A stretch of 64,000 nucleotides of DNA, from positions 1 through 64,000 of the forward strand of contig CAUDEL010000010.1 of NCBI GenBank assembly GCA_958448555.1, in the 5' to 3' direction. This document shows positions 1-8,514 of this stretch, in pieces. The position numbers and the translations under genes are program-made. This DNA comes from Limiplasma sp958448555. Its GTDB lineage: Bacteria > Bacillota > Clostridia > Christensenellales > Aristaeellaceae. Position 1 is the first letter of the stretch, and each line of letters starts with the position of its first letter. Below the pieces are notes generated by a model. That model was not told where the DNA came from and made no database searches. It was given only the letters and a program-made list of their open reading frames with translations.

Positions 1-84
1 CTCAAGTCTCATCCTTTTTTTCTTCACTGTCCAATATGTATTGTAGCTCTACAACAAAAAAACATCAAAATTTGCTCAACCACT

Positions 85-112
85 TTTTACAAGCGGAAAA
101 TTGTGCTATACT
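85..112 (+). promoter_or_regulatory. Promoter for the Fe-S scaffold/GGGtGRT unit
   Basis: A TATACT -10 box lies at 107-112 with a TGC extension just before it (104-106). A T-rich -35-like stretch (TTTTAC, 85-90) sits 16 nt upstream. The scaffold start codon is at 166, preceded by AGGAGG at 151-156, so the leader would be about 45 nt. The -35 is weak; the extended -10 carries the call. Confidence 0.55.
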
Positions 113-165
113 ATGGTTGTATGTGTCCGCATCACACACTATGTTGGAACAGGAGGATACAATCA

Positions 166-858
166 ATGCAATATTCAAGAGAAGTCGAGGAAATGGTATG
201 CGTCAAAAAGGGCCCCAACCATGGCCCCGCTCCCATCCCCGAAGAGGGTAAATGGGTGCAGAGCCGCGAGATCAAGGATATCAGCGGCCTGACGCACGGC
301 ATCGGCTGGTGCGCTCCCCAGCAGGGCACCTGCAAGCTGACCCTCAACGTTAAGGAAGGCATCATCCAGGAAGCGCTGGTGGAGACCATCGGCTGCAGCG
401 GCATGACCCATTCCGCCGCCATGGCCGCCGAGATCCTGCCCGGCAAGACCGTCCTGGAGGCCCTCAATACGGACCTTGTTTGCGACGCCATCAACACCGC
501 CATGCGCGAATTGTTCCTGCAGATTGCCTACGGCCGCACCCAGAGCGCCTTCAGCGAGGGCGGACTGGTTATCGGCGCGGGTCTGGAGGACCTGGGCAAG
601 GGCCTGCGCAGCCAGGTCGGCACCATGTACGGCACCCTCAAAAAGGGCGTGCGCTACCTGGAGATGGCCGAGGGCTACGTGCTCAAGCTGGCTCTGGACA
701 AGGACCATGAGGTCATCGGCTATCAGTTCGTGCACCTGGGCAAGATGATGGAGGCCATCAAGAAGGGCGTCGATCCCAAGGAAGCCTACGAAAAGAACGT
801 CGGCACCTATGGCCGCTTCGCCGAGGCCGCCGAGTACATCGATCCCCGTCATCAGTAA
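166..858 (+). CDS. NifU/IscU-like iron-sulfur cluster assembly scaffold protein
   Basis: A 230-residue protein resembling the N-terminal NifU/IscU scaffold domain, followed by an extra C-terminal region. The segment GCSGMTHSAAMAAEI (about 76-90) matches the IscU-type glycine/cysteine stretch. Cysteines at 12, 49, 56, 77 and 106 are candidate cluster ligands. The start at 166 is chosen because AGGAGG ends 9 nt before it; an in-frame ATG at 103 falls in the promoter. The gene ends 27 nt before the GGGtGRT gene, the usual partner of this scaffold family in anaerobes. The exact Fe-S pathway of the pair is not established. Confidence 0.8.
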   Translation: MQYSREVEEMVCVKKGPNHGPAPIPEEGKWVQSREIKDISGLTHGIGWCAPQQGTCKLTLNVKEGIIQEALVETIGCSGMTHSAAMAAEILPGKTVLEALNTDLVCDAINTAMRELFLQIAYGRTQSAFSEGGLVIGAGLEDLGKGLRSQVGTMYGTLKKGVRYLEMAEGYVLKLALDKDHEVIGYQFVHLGKMMEAIKKGVDPKEAYEKNVGTYGRFAEAAEYIDPRHQ

Positions 859-885
859 TCCGAATTTGATAAGAGGTGAGTGAAA

Positions 886-1884
886 ATGGCTACTTTTGAA
901 GGATACGAAAGAAGAATCGGCAAGATTGAGGGCGTCCTCAAGCAGTACGGCTTCACCGATCTGGATTCGATGGCGCAGTTTGTAAAGGACAAGGGTGTCG
1001 ATGTGGACGGCATCGTCCGCGGCGTGCAGCCCATCGCTTTTGAAAACGCTGTGTGGGCCTACACGCTGGGCGCGGCCATCGCGCTCAAGAAGGGCTGCAA
1101 GACCGCCGCCGAAGCCGCCACCGCCATCGGCGAGGGCCTGCAGGCGTTCTGCATCCCCGGTTCCGTCGCCGATCAGCGCGCCGTGGGCCTGGGCCATGGC
1201 AACCTGGGCGCTATGCTGCTGAGCGAAAACACCAAGTGCTTTGCCTTCCTGGCCGGCCATGAGAGCTTTGCCGCCGCCGAGGGCGCTATCGGCATCGCCC
1301 GCACCGCCAACAAGGTACGCAAGGAGCCCCTGCGCGTGATCCTCAACGGCCTGGGCAAGGATGCCGCCTACATCATCAGCCGCATCAACGGCTTCACCTA
1401 TGTGCAGACCCAGATGGACTACAAGACCGGCGAGGTCAAGGTGGTCAAGGAGACCGCCTACTCCGACGGCGAGAAGGCCAAGGTCCGCTGCTACGGCTGC
1501 GACGACGTGACCGAGGGCGTGGCGATCATGCGCCTGGAGGACGTCGATGTCTCCATCACCGGCAACAGCACCAACCCCACCCGCTTCCAGCACCCCGTGG
1601 CGGGCACATACAAGAAGTGGGCTGTTGAAAACGGCAAGAAGTATTTCTCCGTGGCCTCCGGCGGCGGCACTGGCCGTACCCTGCATCCCGACAACATGGC
1701 CGCCGGTCCCGCCAGCTATGGCATGACCGACACCATGGGCCGCATGCACTCCGACGCGCAGTTCGCCGGTTCCTCCTCCGTGCCTGCGCACGTGGAGATG
1801 ATGGGCCTCATCGGCATGGGCAACAACCCCATGGTCGGCGCGACCGTGGCCGTGGCCGTGGCGATTGAGGAAGTCAGCAAGTAA
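886..1884 (+). CDS. GGGtGRT family protein
   Basis: A 332-residue soluble protein carrying the family-defining heptad GGGTGRT at residues 259-265. Conserved stretches around it include GLGHGNLGAM (about 101-110) and GNSTNPTRFQHPV. The ATG at 886 is preferred over the in-frame GTG at 880 because AGAGGTG (872-878) is spaced correctly only for 886. It follows the NifU-like scaffold gene in a two-gene operon and ends at a strong hairpin. The family is recognised by its motif and its linkage to the scaffold; its biochemical role is unknown, and a part in Fe-S metabolism is inferred from context only. Confidence 0.85.
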   Translation: MATFEGYERRIGKIEGVLKQYGFTDLDSMAQFVKDKGVDVDGIVRGVQPIAFENAVWAYTLGAAIALKKGCKTAAEAATAIGEGLQAFCIPGSVADQRAVGLGHGNLGAMLLSENTKCFAFLAGHESFAAAEGAIGIARTANKVRKEPLRVILNGLGKDAAYIISRINGFTYVQTQMDYKTGEVKVVKETAYSDGEKAKVRCYGCDDVTEGVAIMRLEDVDVSITGNSTNPTRFQHPVAGTYKKWAVENGKKYFSVASGGGTGRTLHPDNMAAGPASYGMTDTMGRMHSDAQFAGSSSVPAHVEMMGLIGMGNNPMVGATVAVAVAIEEVSK

Positions 1885-1893
1885 TGTATGCTG

Positions 1894-1925
1894 AAGTGGG
1901 CCTGTCCAGATGGACAGGCCCACTT
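1894..1925. terminator. Bidirectional terminator hairpin
   Basis: A perfect 15-bp inverted repeat (1894-1908 with 1911-1925) lies between the convergent ends of the GGGtGRT gene (stop 1884) and the reverse-strand dehydrogenase-like gene (stop 1960). The right arm runs into CACTTTTC. It is placed to stop transcription from both sides. Confidence 0.75.
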
Positions 1926-1959
1926 TTCATTTCATCCGAAAACAGAGGCGTTATATGCC

Positions 1960-2985
1960 TTAGATGTGATACTCCATGGGATAAGTCAGGTAGCCGATTT
2001 CCTCCAGCTGGTCGCAGGCGACATAGCCGGCGGGCGCGTTGAGCAGGCTGGGGATGCGGTTGACAATGGTCGCGCAGGTGTGCTCCACGGTTGCGGGCTT
2101 GACCACATGGAACTCGGTGTCGGGTTCGCCGGTGATCCACCAGTCGCACATGTCGCCGTCGTCGGGACCGTAGACCTTGCCGATGGTCTCCTCCTCGATG
2201 GTAATGCCCTGCATGGTCTCGATCGTCACGACGGCGGACATGCCGATGCAGTTGCCGGCCTTGATGGTCTTGCCAAGCGTTTCGGAGTACAGGTCATGAT
2301 CCACGGTATAGGGGACGTTTTTCTGCGTGATGGACTTGATGGTCAGACCCAGCTTGCTGCAGATGGCCTCGCTGGCGTTCCAGGCATAGGAAGGCTCAAA
2401 GGCGTCGGGATGGGCGATCTGCGCCTCAAACTCGTCAAGCGTGAGGTCGCAGCCATGCGCTTTGGCCAGGGCAAGGCCGTAATCCTCGACGTTGTAGCTG
2501 TAGGCGCCCTTGATCTTCTCAATGTGATGGCAGCTTCCGGCAACCATGGCCACCATATTGATCCAGAAGGTATCCTGCATACCCGAGCCGGTGATGGTGC
2601 AGCCGTTTTCCTTTGCGAGGGCATCCAAACGGTTGGTCAGCGCTGCCGCTGTGGTCCAGGGATAGATCGCTTCTTCGCAGGTGGTGATGACATTGATGCC
2701 GCGAAGCACGCACTTCTCCACATGCTCGTAGATGTCGCCAACAAAGCTGAAGAGCGTTACAATGGCCACGTCTGGCGCACATTCGTCCAGAACCTTGTCC
2801 GCGTCGTTGGAAATCAGGACCCCCGTTTTCACGCCAAGCTCCGCAAAGTCGCCCACATCCTGGCCGATGATGTCGGGGTTGACGTCGATGGCGCCCACGA
2901 TCTGCGCACCGTGCTCATGGAGATAGCGGAGAATGTATTTGCTCATCTTACCGCAGCCATACTGTACGACCTTGATCTTTTCCAT
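1960..2985 (-). CDS. NAD(P)-dependent dehydrogenase of the dihydrodipicolinate reductase / 2,4-diaminopentanoate dehydrogenase type
   Basis: A 341-residue Rossmann-fold protein. The dinucleotide-binding start is VVQYGCGKM (about 6-14), followed by an acidic residue after the second strand (GAIDVNPD), which favours NAD(H). The body (EEAIYPW, GSGMQDTFW) recalls 2,4-diaminopentanoate dehydrogenase of anaerobic ornithine fermentation. None of the other genes of that pathway is in the window, so the substrate is uncertain; another amino-acid dehydrogenase or a dihydrodipicolinate-reductase relative remains possible. AAGGAGG precedes the ATG. It lies directly downstream of the MerR gene, behind a promoter with a MerR-type spacer. 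Confidence 0.6.
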   Translation of the reverse strand: MEKIKVVQYGCGKMSKYILRYLHEHGAQIVGAIDVNPDIIGQDVGDFAELGVKTGVLISNDADKVLDECAPDVAIVTLFSFVGDIYEHVEKCVLRGINVITTCEEAIYPWTTAAALTNRLDALAKENGCTITGSGMQDTFWINMVAMVAGSCHHIEKIKGAYSYNVEDYGLALAKAHGCDLTLDEFEAQIAHPDAFEPSYAWNASEAICSKLGLTIKSITQKNVPYTVDHDLYSETLGKTIKAGNCIGMSAVVTIETMQGITIEEETIGKVYGPDDGDMCDWWITGEPDTEFHVVKPATVEHTCATIVNRIPSLLNAPAGYVACDQLEEIGYLTYPMEYHI

Positions 2986-3019
2986 TGCGAGGGAACCTCC
3001 TTGTTATTTTGTTAACAAT

Positions 3020-3050
3020 AGTATAAACGCTCATCCTGCATGAGGGTCAA
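3020..3050 (-). promoter_or_regulatory. MerR-type promoter/operator (19-bp spacer with central dyad)
   Basis: Read on the reverse strand, a TTGACC -35 (3045-3050) and a TATACT -10 (3020-3025) are separated by 19 bp. The spacer holds the inverted repeat CTCAT-N5-ATGAG (3030-3044). Over-long spacers with a central dyad are the hallmark of promoters activated by MerR-family proteins, and a MerR-family gene ends exactly here (stop codon at 3047). A -10 of TTTATA at 3022-3027 with 17-bp spacing is the alternative reading. Confidence 0.55.
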
Positions 3051-3898
3051 GCCTTTCGGGAAAAACTTACCGGGACCTGGAGGCGCAAAAACATGCTGCG
3101 CTGGTCGCTGTCGAAGACGTTAAATTCCGTCAGGACCTCGCAAAGATAGTCTCCCGCAAGGGCATAGCCGTTATGCACACAGAATTCCAGCAGCCTGCGG
3201 GCAGAGTCGATCTCGCCGTCATAATGGTCCAGATAGATGCAGGCGTACATGCCGCTGTCAAGGATGGAGGCGTCCAGACCGTATTCCTGTGCCTGCTTGT
3301 CCATGAAGATAAAGACGCGGTCGGCGATAAAGCGGCCCTGCCGGAAGTTCTGGCGCGTGATGGAGGTCCCGATGTTATAGGAGTGGACGTGCGGACAGTT
3401 TTTGGAGAGAATCGCTCTTCGCAATTCCGCAAGGGCCTGCTCATAGGAGCGGATGTCCTTTTCATAGAAGTTTTCGTTGCAGGGGATGCCCCAGATATAG
3501 CGCCGGTCGATGTATTCCAGGGCGATGGTCCCGGTTGCAGGCGATTTTCGATAGCGCTCGATGCTGGCGATGGCGCGTTCCACAGCGTTGTGGCGCAGCC
3601 GTAATGAACGCATCTGCTGATGAATCTGCTCGTTTTTCTGCACCAGGATCTCCTCGACCAGCGTGATGTCCTCCGCCGCCAGCACCTCGCGGATCTCCCG
3701 CAGGCTCATGCCGAGCTCTTTCATGTAGGCGATCATGTCCAGCCGCGCGTTCTGATGGATATCATAATACCGATAGCCCGTCAGCGCGTCCACATGCCGG
3801 GGCTTTAGCAGGCCGAGCTGATCGTAGAGCCGCAGGGTCGGGACTGTGATTTGATTCATTTCGGCCATTTTGCCGATGGAGAGAAGCTCATTCTTCAT
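3047..3898 (-). CDS. MerR family transcriptional regulator with effector-binding domain
   Basis: A 283-residue regulator. Residues 5-45 form the MerR winged helix-turn-helix (IGKMAEM, TLRLYDQLGLLKP, GYRYY). A dimerisation coiled coil follows (about 80-115), then a GyrI/BmrR-like effector-binding domain (about 125-283) of the kind that binds small cationic or hydrophobic ligands. The start at 3898 is set by GGGAGG on the reverse strand shortly upstream; the open frame runs further but overlaps feoB. It is co-directional with the dehydrogenase-like gene, whose promoter has a MerR-type layout, so it is the likely regulator of that gene. Confidence 0.85.
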   Translation of the reverse strand: MKNELLSIGKMAEMNQITVPTLRLYDQLGLLKPRHVDALTGYRYYDIHQNARLDMIAYMKELGMSLREIREVLAAEDITLVEEILVQKNEQIHQQMRSLRLRHNAVERAIASIERYRKSPATGTIALEYIDRRYIWGIPCNENFYEKDIRSYEQALAELRRAILSKNCPHVHSYNIGTSITRQNFRQGRFIADRVFIFMDKQAQEYGLDASILDSGMYACIYLDHYDGEIDSARRLLEFCVHNGYALAGDYLCEVLTEFNVFDSDQRSMFLRLQVPVSFSRKA

Positions 3899-3973
3899 TC
3901 GTATCCTCCCTAAAGTCTCATCTACAAATAGAGTTTTTGAGAGACATTCGACATTCCGCTGCTGCTTCCCTGC

Positions 3974-4008
3974 AAAAATCAGCCCGCTCCTTTCACGAAG
4001 CGGGCTGA
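3974..4008 (-). terminator. Rho-independent terminator of feoAB
   Basis: On the reverse strand a perfect 10-bp stem (4008-3999 with 3988-3979, loop of 10) is followed by a run of five T (3978-3974). It begins 13 nt after the feoB stop codon. Confidence 0.85.
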
Positions 4009-4020
4009 AAGCACCGGGGA

Positions 4021-6102
4021 TTATCCTGCCATTCGGCCCACGAAGGCGACCGCAGCGCAGAGGACAACGCCTGCCATTGTGGGCAGCAGGACAGCCACAG
4101 CCGTCCATTTCAGGCTTCCCGTCTCCCGGTAGACTGTGAGCGTCGTGGTCGAGCAGGGCCAGTGGAACAGCGAAAACAGCGCCACGCACGCCGCCGTCCA
4201 CAGCGTCCACCCGTTGGAAACCAGCAGAGCGCGCAAGGTTTCCAGCCCCTGCATCTCCACCAGCGTTCCCTGGCTCAGATAGGTCATGAGCATGATGGGC
4301 AGTACGATCTCATTGGCCGGGAATCCCAGGATGAAGGCCAGAAGAATCACGCCGTCCATCCCCAGAAAGCGCCCCAACGGGTCCAGCGCGCCGGCCAGCA
4401 GCTGCAAAAGCTGGGTGTCACCCACGCGGAGGTTGGCCAGTAGCCAGATCAGCAGGCCCGCCGGAGCGGCGACCTTGACCGCGCGGCCCAGCACAAAGAG
4501 CGTTCGGTCCAGCACGGAGCGCACCAGCACCTCTCCCACCTTGGGGCGGCGAAAGGGGGGTAGCTCCAGCGCAAAGGCGGAAGGCATCCCCTTGAGCACC
4601 GTGGCAGACAGGAGATGAGAGCAGGCCAGCGTAACCAGAACGCACAGGACGATGAGCAAAAGCAGCACCAGCGCTCCCATCAGCGAGCCGACCGCTCCCC
4701 CGGCAAAGACAAAAAACATGGAAATCAAAGCGATCAGCGTGGGGAAGCGGCCGTTGCAGGGCACCAGCGCATTGGTCAAAATGGCGATCAGGCGTTCTCG
4801 GGGGCTCTGGATGATCCGGCAGCCCATCACACCCACCGCGTTGCAACCCAGCCCCATGCACATGCACAGCGCCTGCTTGCCGCAGGCCCGGCAGCGCTGA
4901 AAGCAGCGGTCCAGGTTGAAGGCGACGCGCGGGAGAAAGCCAAGGTCCTCCAGCAGCGTAAAGAGGGGAAAGAAGATCGCCATGGGCGGGAGCATGACGG
5001 AGACCACCCAGCTTGTGACCCGGTACATCCCCGACACCAGCAGGCCGCAGAGCCAGTCCGGCGCGCCAAGGCCCACAAGGAAGGAATTGAGCTCTGGCTC
5101 AAAAGCGTTTAGCGTCTCGCTCAGCCAGGCGGATGGGACGTTCGCGCCCGAGATCGTCAGATACAGAACCAGCCCCAGCATGCACAGCATGATTGGAATT
5201 CCGGTGCGCTTGCTCGACAGGAGCCGGTCCAATCGGAGCTGGCGGCGCTCCTTTGCCGATTGCGCGGGATGGAACACCACGCGGCTGCAAAGCTCTCCGG
5301 CAGCGCGATACCCCTCCGAAATCACCGCGGCGCTGAGTCGTTCCTCAGAAAAGCCCGTCCTTTCCAGAGCGGACTTTTGGCCCTGAACGACGCTTCGGAG
5401 CGCGTCTCGCGCCGCGTCGTCCGCTTGCGCCATGAGGCGTGTAAGAAATCCGTCTCCGCTCAGCAGGGCGCGCAGGGCAGCGAAGCGCTCCGTCCCGGCC
5501 GCTCTGACGGCAGGAACCGACCGGCGGATCTGTTTGGAAAGCGCCTCCAGGGCGCGCTCTACGGGCTCGGGATAATGTAGAAGGCTGGTTTGCCGCCGCA
5601 TGGGGGAATTTTCACACACCGTTTCAACGCGGCGCTTGAGCTCCTCCAGCCCCTGCCGCCTCCGTGCGGTCACGCCCACGACGGGCAAGCCCAGCAAGTG
5701 TTCCAGCAACGTCAGGTTTACGCCGATTTCCCTTGATCGCGCCTCGTCCATCATATTGACGCACAGCACCATGCGGGGACAGGCCTCCGCCACCTGAAGG
5801 GCAAGATTCAGGTTGCGTTCGAGACAGGTTGCGTCGCATACCACGATCACCGCGCTCAAGGACTCAAACGTCAGGCAGTCGCTCGCCACAACCTCCTCCG
5901 GCGAACCGCTCAGAAGCGAATAAGCGCCCGGAAGATCGGTCAGCGTCCATCCGCCACCCGATCCGCGCACGCGCCCACGCGCGGTCTCCACCGTTTTTCC
6001 GGCCCAGTTTCCCGTATGCTGCCTCAGTCCCGTCAAAGCGTTGAACACCGTGCTCTTTCCCACGTTGGGATTCCCGCACAGCGCCACGCGCCAGGCGCTC
6101 AT
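4021..6102 (-). CDS. feoB: Ferrous iron transport protein B
   Basis: A 693-residue Fe(II) transporter. The N-terminal GTPase domain shows G1 GNPNVGKS (10-17), G3 DLPGAYS and the FeoB-type G4 NMMDEA. A helical spacer (about 170-280) leads to a polytopic membrane domain with Gate motifs (GFGVxN-like region given here as GLGCNAVGVMGC, and NALVPCNGRFPT). A dense cysteine cluster lies near residues 395-425 (CFQRCRACGKQ, CMCMGLGC). It starts within the last codons of feoA in an ATGA overlap, so the two are translationally coupled. No feoC is visible. Confidence 0.97.
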   Translation of the reverse strand: MSAWRVALCGNPNVGKSTVFNALTGLRQHTGNWAGKTVETARGRVRGSGGGWTLTDLPGAYSLLSGSPEEVVASDCLTFESLSAVIVVCDATCLERNLNLALQVAEACPRMVLCVNMMDEARSREIGVNLTLLEHLLGLPVVGVTARRRQGLEELKRRVETVCENSPMRRQTSLLHYPEPVERALEALSKQIRRSVPAVRAAGTERFAALRALLSGDGFLTRLMAQADDAARDALRSVVQGQKSALERTGFSEERLSAAVISEGYRAAGELCSRVVFHPAQSAKERRQLRLDRLLSSKRTGIPIMLCMLGLVLYLTISGANVPSAWLSETLNAFEPELNSFLVGLGAPDWLCGLLVSGMYRVTSWVVSVMLPPMAIFFPLFTLLEDLGFLPRVAFNLDRCFQRCRACGKQALCMCMGLGCNAVGVMGCRIIQSPRERLIAILTNALVPCNGRFPTLIALISMFFVFAGGAVGSLMGALVLLLLIVLCVLVTLACSHLLSATVLKGMPSAFALELPPFRRPKVGEVLVRSVLDRTLFVLGRAVKVAAPAGLLIWLLANLRVGDTQLLQLLAGALDPLGRFLGMDGVILLAFILGFPANEIVLPIMLMTYLSQGTLVEMQGLETLRALLVSNGWTLWTAACVALFSLFHWPCSTTTLTVYRETGSLKWTAVAVLLPTMAGVVLCAAVAFVGRMAG

Positions 6103-6347
6103 CGCCCGCCTCCGCAGGCACGGCAGAGGATATTCCGCGCGTCCGCGCGCCTGAGCGCCACCACCGTGTCCTTGACGCGGTAGGCTTTCGGGTCGCCGAA
6201 CGCTGAGGGAAACAGGCAGGTAACGAGGGTCATTTTTGTAAAACCCAGATCACAAAGCCGGGTGCTCATCGCTCCCGAGCCGAGAAGTTCGGAAATCAGG
6301 GCGCTTTGTCCGCTTTGCAGCATATCCAGCGTAAAGGCCTGTTCCAT
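6099..6347 (-). CDS. feoA: Ferrous iron transport protein A
   Basis: An 82-residue SH3-like FeoA, the small cytosolic partner of FeoB. Typical features are LGSGAMSTRLCDLGFTKM in the first half and YRVKDTVVALRRADARNI near the end, where FeoA proteins carry their conserved RxxDAxxI stretch. The C-terminus is cysteine-bearing (CRACGGGR). The start at 6347 is supported by AAGGTGG upstream on the reverse strand; an upstream in-frame ATG at 6458 would add residues unlike FeoA. Its TGA overlaps the feoB ATG. Confidence 0.9.
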   Translation of the reverse strand: MEQAFTLDMLQSGQSALISELLGSGAMSTRLCDLGFTKMTLVTCLFPSAFGDPKAYRVKDTVVALRRADARNILCRACGGGR

Positions 6348-6447
6348 TGGGATGCACCACCTTATCGTTGGGGTTGAGGCGCGGCCTCGCGCCCTGCTTT
6401 CAAGGTATGATCTCAGGTGCGATGCGTGCTTGCCAATTCGGAAAAGC

Positions 6448-6472
6448 CATGATACCATACATTTGAATCATG
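6448..6472. promoter_or_regulatory. Inverted repeat in the feoA/spoIID-like intergenic region
   Basis: CATGAT (6448-6453) and ATCATG (6467-6472) form an inverted repeat with a 13-nt spacer, upstream of feoA on the reverse strand. The arms do not match the classic Fur 19-mer or the DtxR/IdeR box, so the call as an iron-responsive operator is only positional. Confidence 0.25.
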
Positions 6473-6568
6473 CCATGCGCGTGACCATAGAATTTCCTGC
6501 AAGCGGCGGCGTGAGTTGAACGTTTTATGCGTGAAACCCTGCGCTGTGTATTTCTGAAGGAGGCGCTC

Positions 6569-8389
6569 ATGATGCTTTCCAAACGCCCGTATATCCGCCG
6601 ATGCCTGCTTTTGCTGATGGCGCTGGTCCTGCCGCTTTGCGCGGCATGCGGGGAAGAGACGGCGATGCCCTCGGCAGGCGAGCGGGATCAGACGATCCGC
6701 GTCTATCTCAGCCGCCTCAACCTCACCGACCGCATGGACCTGACGCTCGCTTCTGCCTACAGCGTGAACACGCAGGCCGGCGCGCAGATGCATTTTCAGG
6801 CGGGCAGCGAGGTGGCGCTGCTTTTGCGGGATGGGGCGCTCTATCTCTATTACGAGGGGATGAGCCAGTGCACAGGCCAGAGCGTAACGCTCCTGAGAAA
6901 CGATACCCAGGGGGAGAGCGGCTTCTACCTGACCAACTATCCCGCGCTCTATGCCGGCGATTTGCAGCTTGATATCGTGGAAGGCAAGCTCCGTCCGATC
7001 CTGAGCATCCATGTCGAGGATTATCTCCTGGGCGTGGTGCCCTACGAGATGAGCGACTCCTTTCCGCTGGAGGCGCTCAAGGCGCAGGCCGTGGCGGCCC
7101 GCACCTATGCGCTGCGCAGCCAGGACCCGTCGCAGCCCTATGACGTGGTGGACACCACCAACGATCAGGTGTACCGCGGCTATCTCCCCGGAAACGATCA
7201 GACCGAGCTGGCCATTTCCCAGACGCGCGGCGTGTGCGGCTTTTATGCGGGCAGACTTGCCCAATGCTACTATTCGGCCAGCAACGGCGGCCAGACCGAG
7301 CTGGTGGAGACCGTTTGGCCTACCAGCGAGGACTACGGCTACTATGCCTTCGGCGATGATCCCTACGACCTGGCCAATCCCGAGAGCGTGGTGAGGTCCT
7401 TTGAAATTCAAAAGGCTTACGGGGAGGACGAAACGGCGCCCTATGCGCTTCGGAATCTTCTGGCCCGACAGCTCTCGGAGGAACTGACGGCCCTGGGCTA
7501 CGATCCTGCCCCGGAGAGCGTGCGCGTGGACGAGGTCAGCGCCGTCAGCGTCGGAGGAAATTCGTCGGAGGATAACAAGTATATGACCAGGCTCACGCTG
7601 ACGGTCTCCGTCAGCGGCCGCACGCGCAAGGCGGCGCCTCAGCCCGTCATCGATCTCAACGCCGAGGAGGTCAGCCTCTTTGAGGTGGTCGAGGAGACGC
7701 CCGCCCCGACGCCGACCCCGCAGACGACGGGGTTTGTGCCCATTGTCACCATAACCCCCAGCCCCACGCCAACGCCGGTCTATGGTCCCTTCACGCCCAT
7801 CGAAACGCCCTTTACGCTCGAGCTGGATATCTTTCCCACCGCCGAGAGCGCGTTTGGCCTGGACATTACCGCCCACTACGACAATGAGCTGTGGAGCGTG
7901 CGGGAAACGGCCGACGCCTATATCATTGAGGCCAGGCGCTTTGGGCATGGCGTGGGAATGAGCCAGCGCGGCGCCCAGTGGATGGCTGGCGAGCACGGCA
8001 AGAGCTATCGGGAAATCATTGCGTTTTACTATCCGGGGCTTGAGCTGATGCGTTTTGAGGAGCAGCCTGCTCGCGCCACGCAGCCTCAGGAAGCGCTGGC
8101 GGCCACGCCAGGCCCTGCGCCTACCCCGACGCCGAGGCCTACGCTCATGCCCATGACCCTTACGCCCCAAGAGGGACAATGGCTGGCGACGGTAACCGAA
8201 ATCGATGACGACAGCTCATTGAATCTCCGCCAGACCCCGGATCTGGGCGGGACCATCCTCATGCGCCTCTACAAGGGCCAGAGCCTGCTGGTTTTGGAGC
8301 GCTGCCAGCAGGAAGGGTGGGTCAAGGTGCGCACAGATGTTGCCGAAGGTTATGTCGTGGAGGAATACCTGACGCCCCGGCAGCCCTGA
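6569..8389 (+). CDS. SpoIID/LytB-domain cell-wall hydrolase with C-terminal SH3 domain
   Basis: A 606-residue exported protein. A signal peptide ends near LCAACGEE (cysteine 27), a weak lipobox. The SpoIID lytic transglycosylase domain runs from about 140 to 480: VEDYLLGVVPYEMSDSFP, ALKAQAVAARTYAL, SASNGGQTE and the signature GHGVGMSQRGAQWMA (about 457-471). It is interrupted by a Pro/Thr-rich linker (about 376-407). A second Pro/Thr linker (about 503-530) leads to a bacterial SH3 domain (about 547-603, LNLRQTPDLGG). SpoIID trims denuded glycan during engulfment; this longer paralogue may act in vegetative or spore wall remodelling. Of the two adjacent ATGs, the first (6569) lies 5 nt after AAGGAGG. 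Confidence 0.85.
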   Translation: MMLSKRPYIRRCLLLLMALVLPLCAACGEETAMPSAGERDQTIRVYLSRLNLTDRMDLTLASAYSVNTQAGAQMHFQAGSEVALLLRDGALYLYYEGMSQCTGQSVTLLRNDTQGESGFYLTNYPALYAGDLQLDIVEGKLRPILSIHVEDYLLGVVPYEMSDSFPLEALKAQAVAARTYALRSQDPSQPYDVVDTTNDQVYRGYLPGNDQTELAISQTRGVCGFYAGRLAQCYYSASNGGQTELVETVWPTSEDYGYYAFGDDPYDLANPESVVRSFEIQKAYGEDETAPYALRNLLARQLSEELTALGYDPAPESVRVDEVSAVSVGGNSSEDNKYMTRLTLTVSVSGRTRKAAPQPVIDLNAEEVSLFEVVEETPAPTPTPQTTGFVPIVTITPSPTPTPVYGPFTPIETPFTLELDIFPTAESAFGLDITAHYDNELWSVRETADAYIIEARRFGHGVGMSQRGAQWMAGEHGKSYREIIAFYYPGLELMRFEEQPARATQPQEALAATPGPAPTPTPRPTLMPMTLTPQEGQWLATVTEIDDDSSLNLRQTPDLGGTILMRLYKGQSLLVLERCQQEGWVKVRTDVAEGYVVEEYLTPRQP

Positions 8390-8393
8390 CCGC

Positions 8394-8422
8394 GTCTTTT
8401 ACAAGTGTGCGATGTAAAAGAC
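8394..8422 (+). terminator. Possible terminator hairpin after the SpoIID-like gene
   Basis: GTCTTTTACA (8394-8403) and TGTAAAAGAC (8413-8422) form a perfect 10-bp stem with a 9-nt loop just after the stop codon at 8389. There is no clean U-tract behind it, so termination efficiency is doubtful. Confidence 0.4.
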
Positions 8423-8514
8423 CGGCGCTTTCTATGGCGTTTTTGCGAATTTTGTCGTATACTGATAGCGGCCATCCGCGCAACGATTCTGGATGCGCCA
8501 AAGGAGGAGGGCGC

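Noticed and set aside
103..165. Upstream ATG at 103 as the start of the Fe-S scaffold gene
   Set aside because: That codon overlaps the extended -10 promoter, while ATG 166 has AGGAGG at the right distance and gives the family-like N-terminus.
3899..4210. N-terminal extension of the MerR gene to 4210
   Set aside because: It would run through the feoB terminator and into feoB coding sequence. The shorter start at 3898 has a GGGAGG site and begins directly at the MerR helix-turn-helix.
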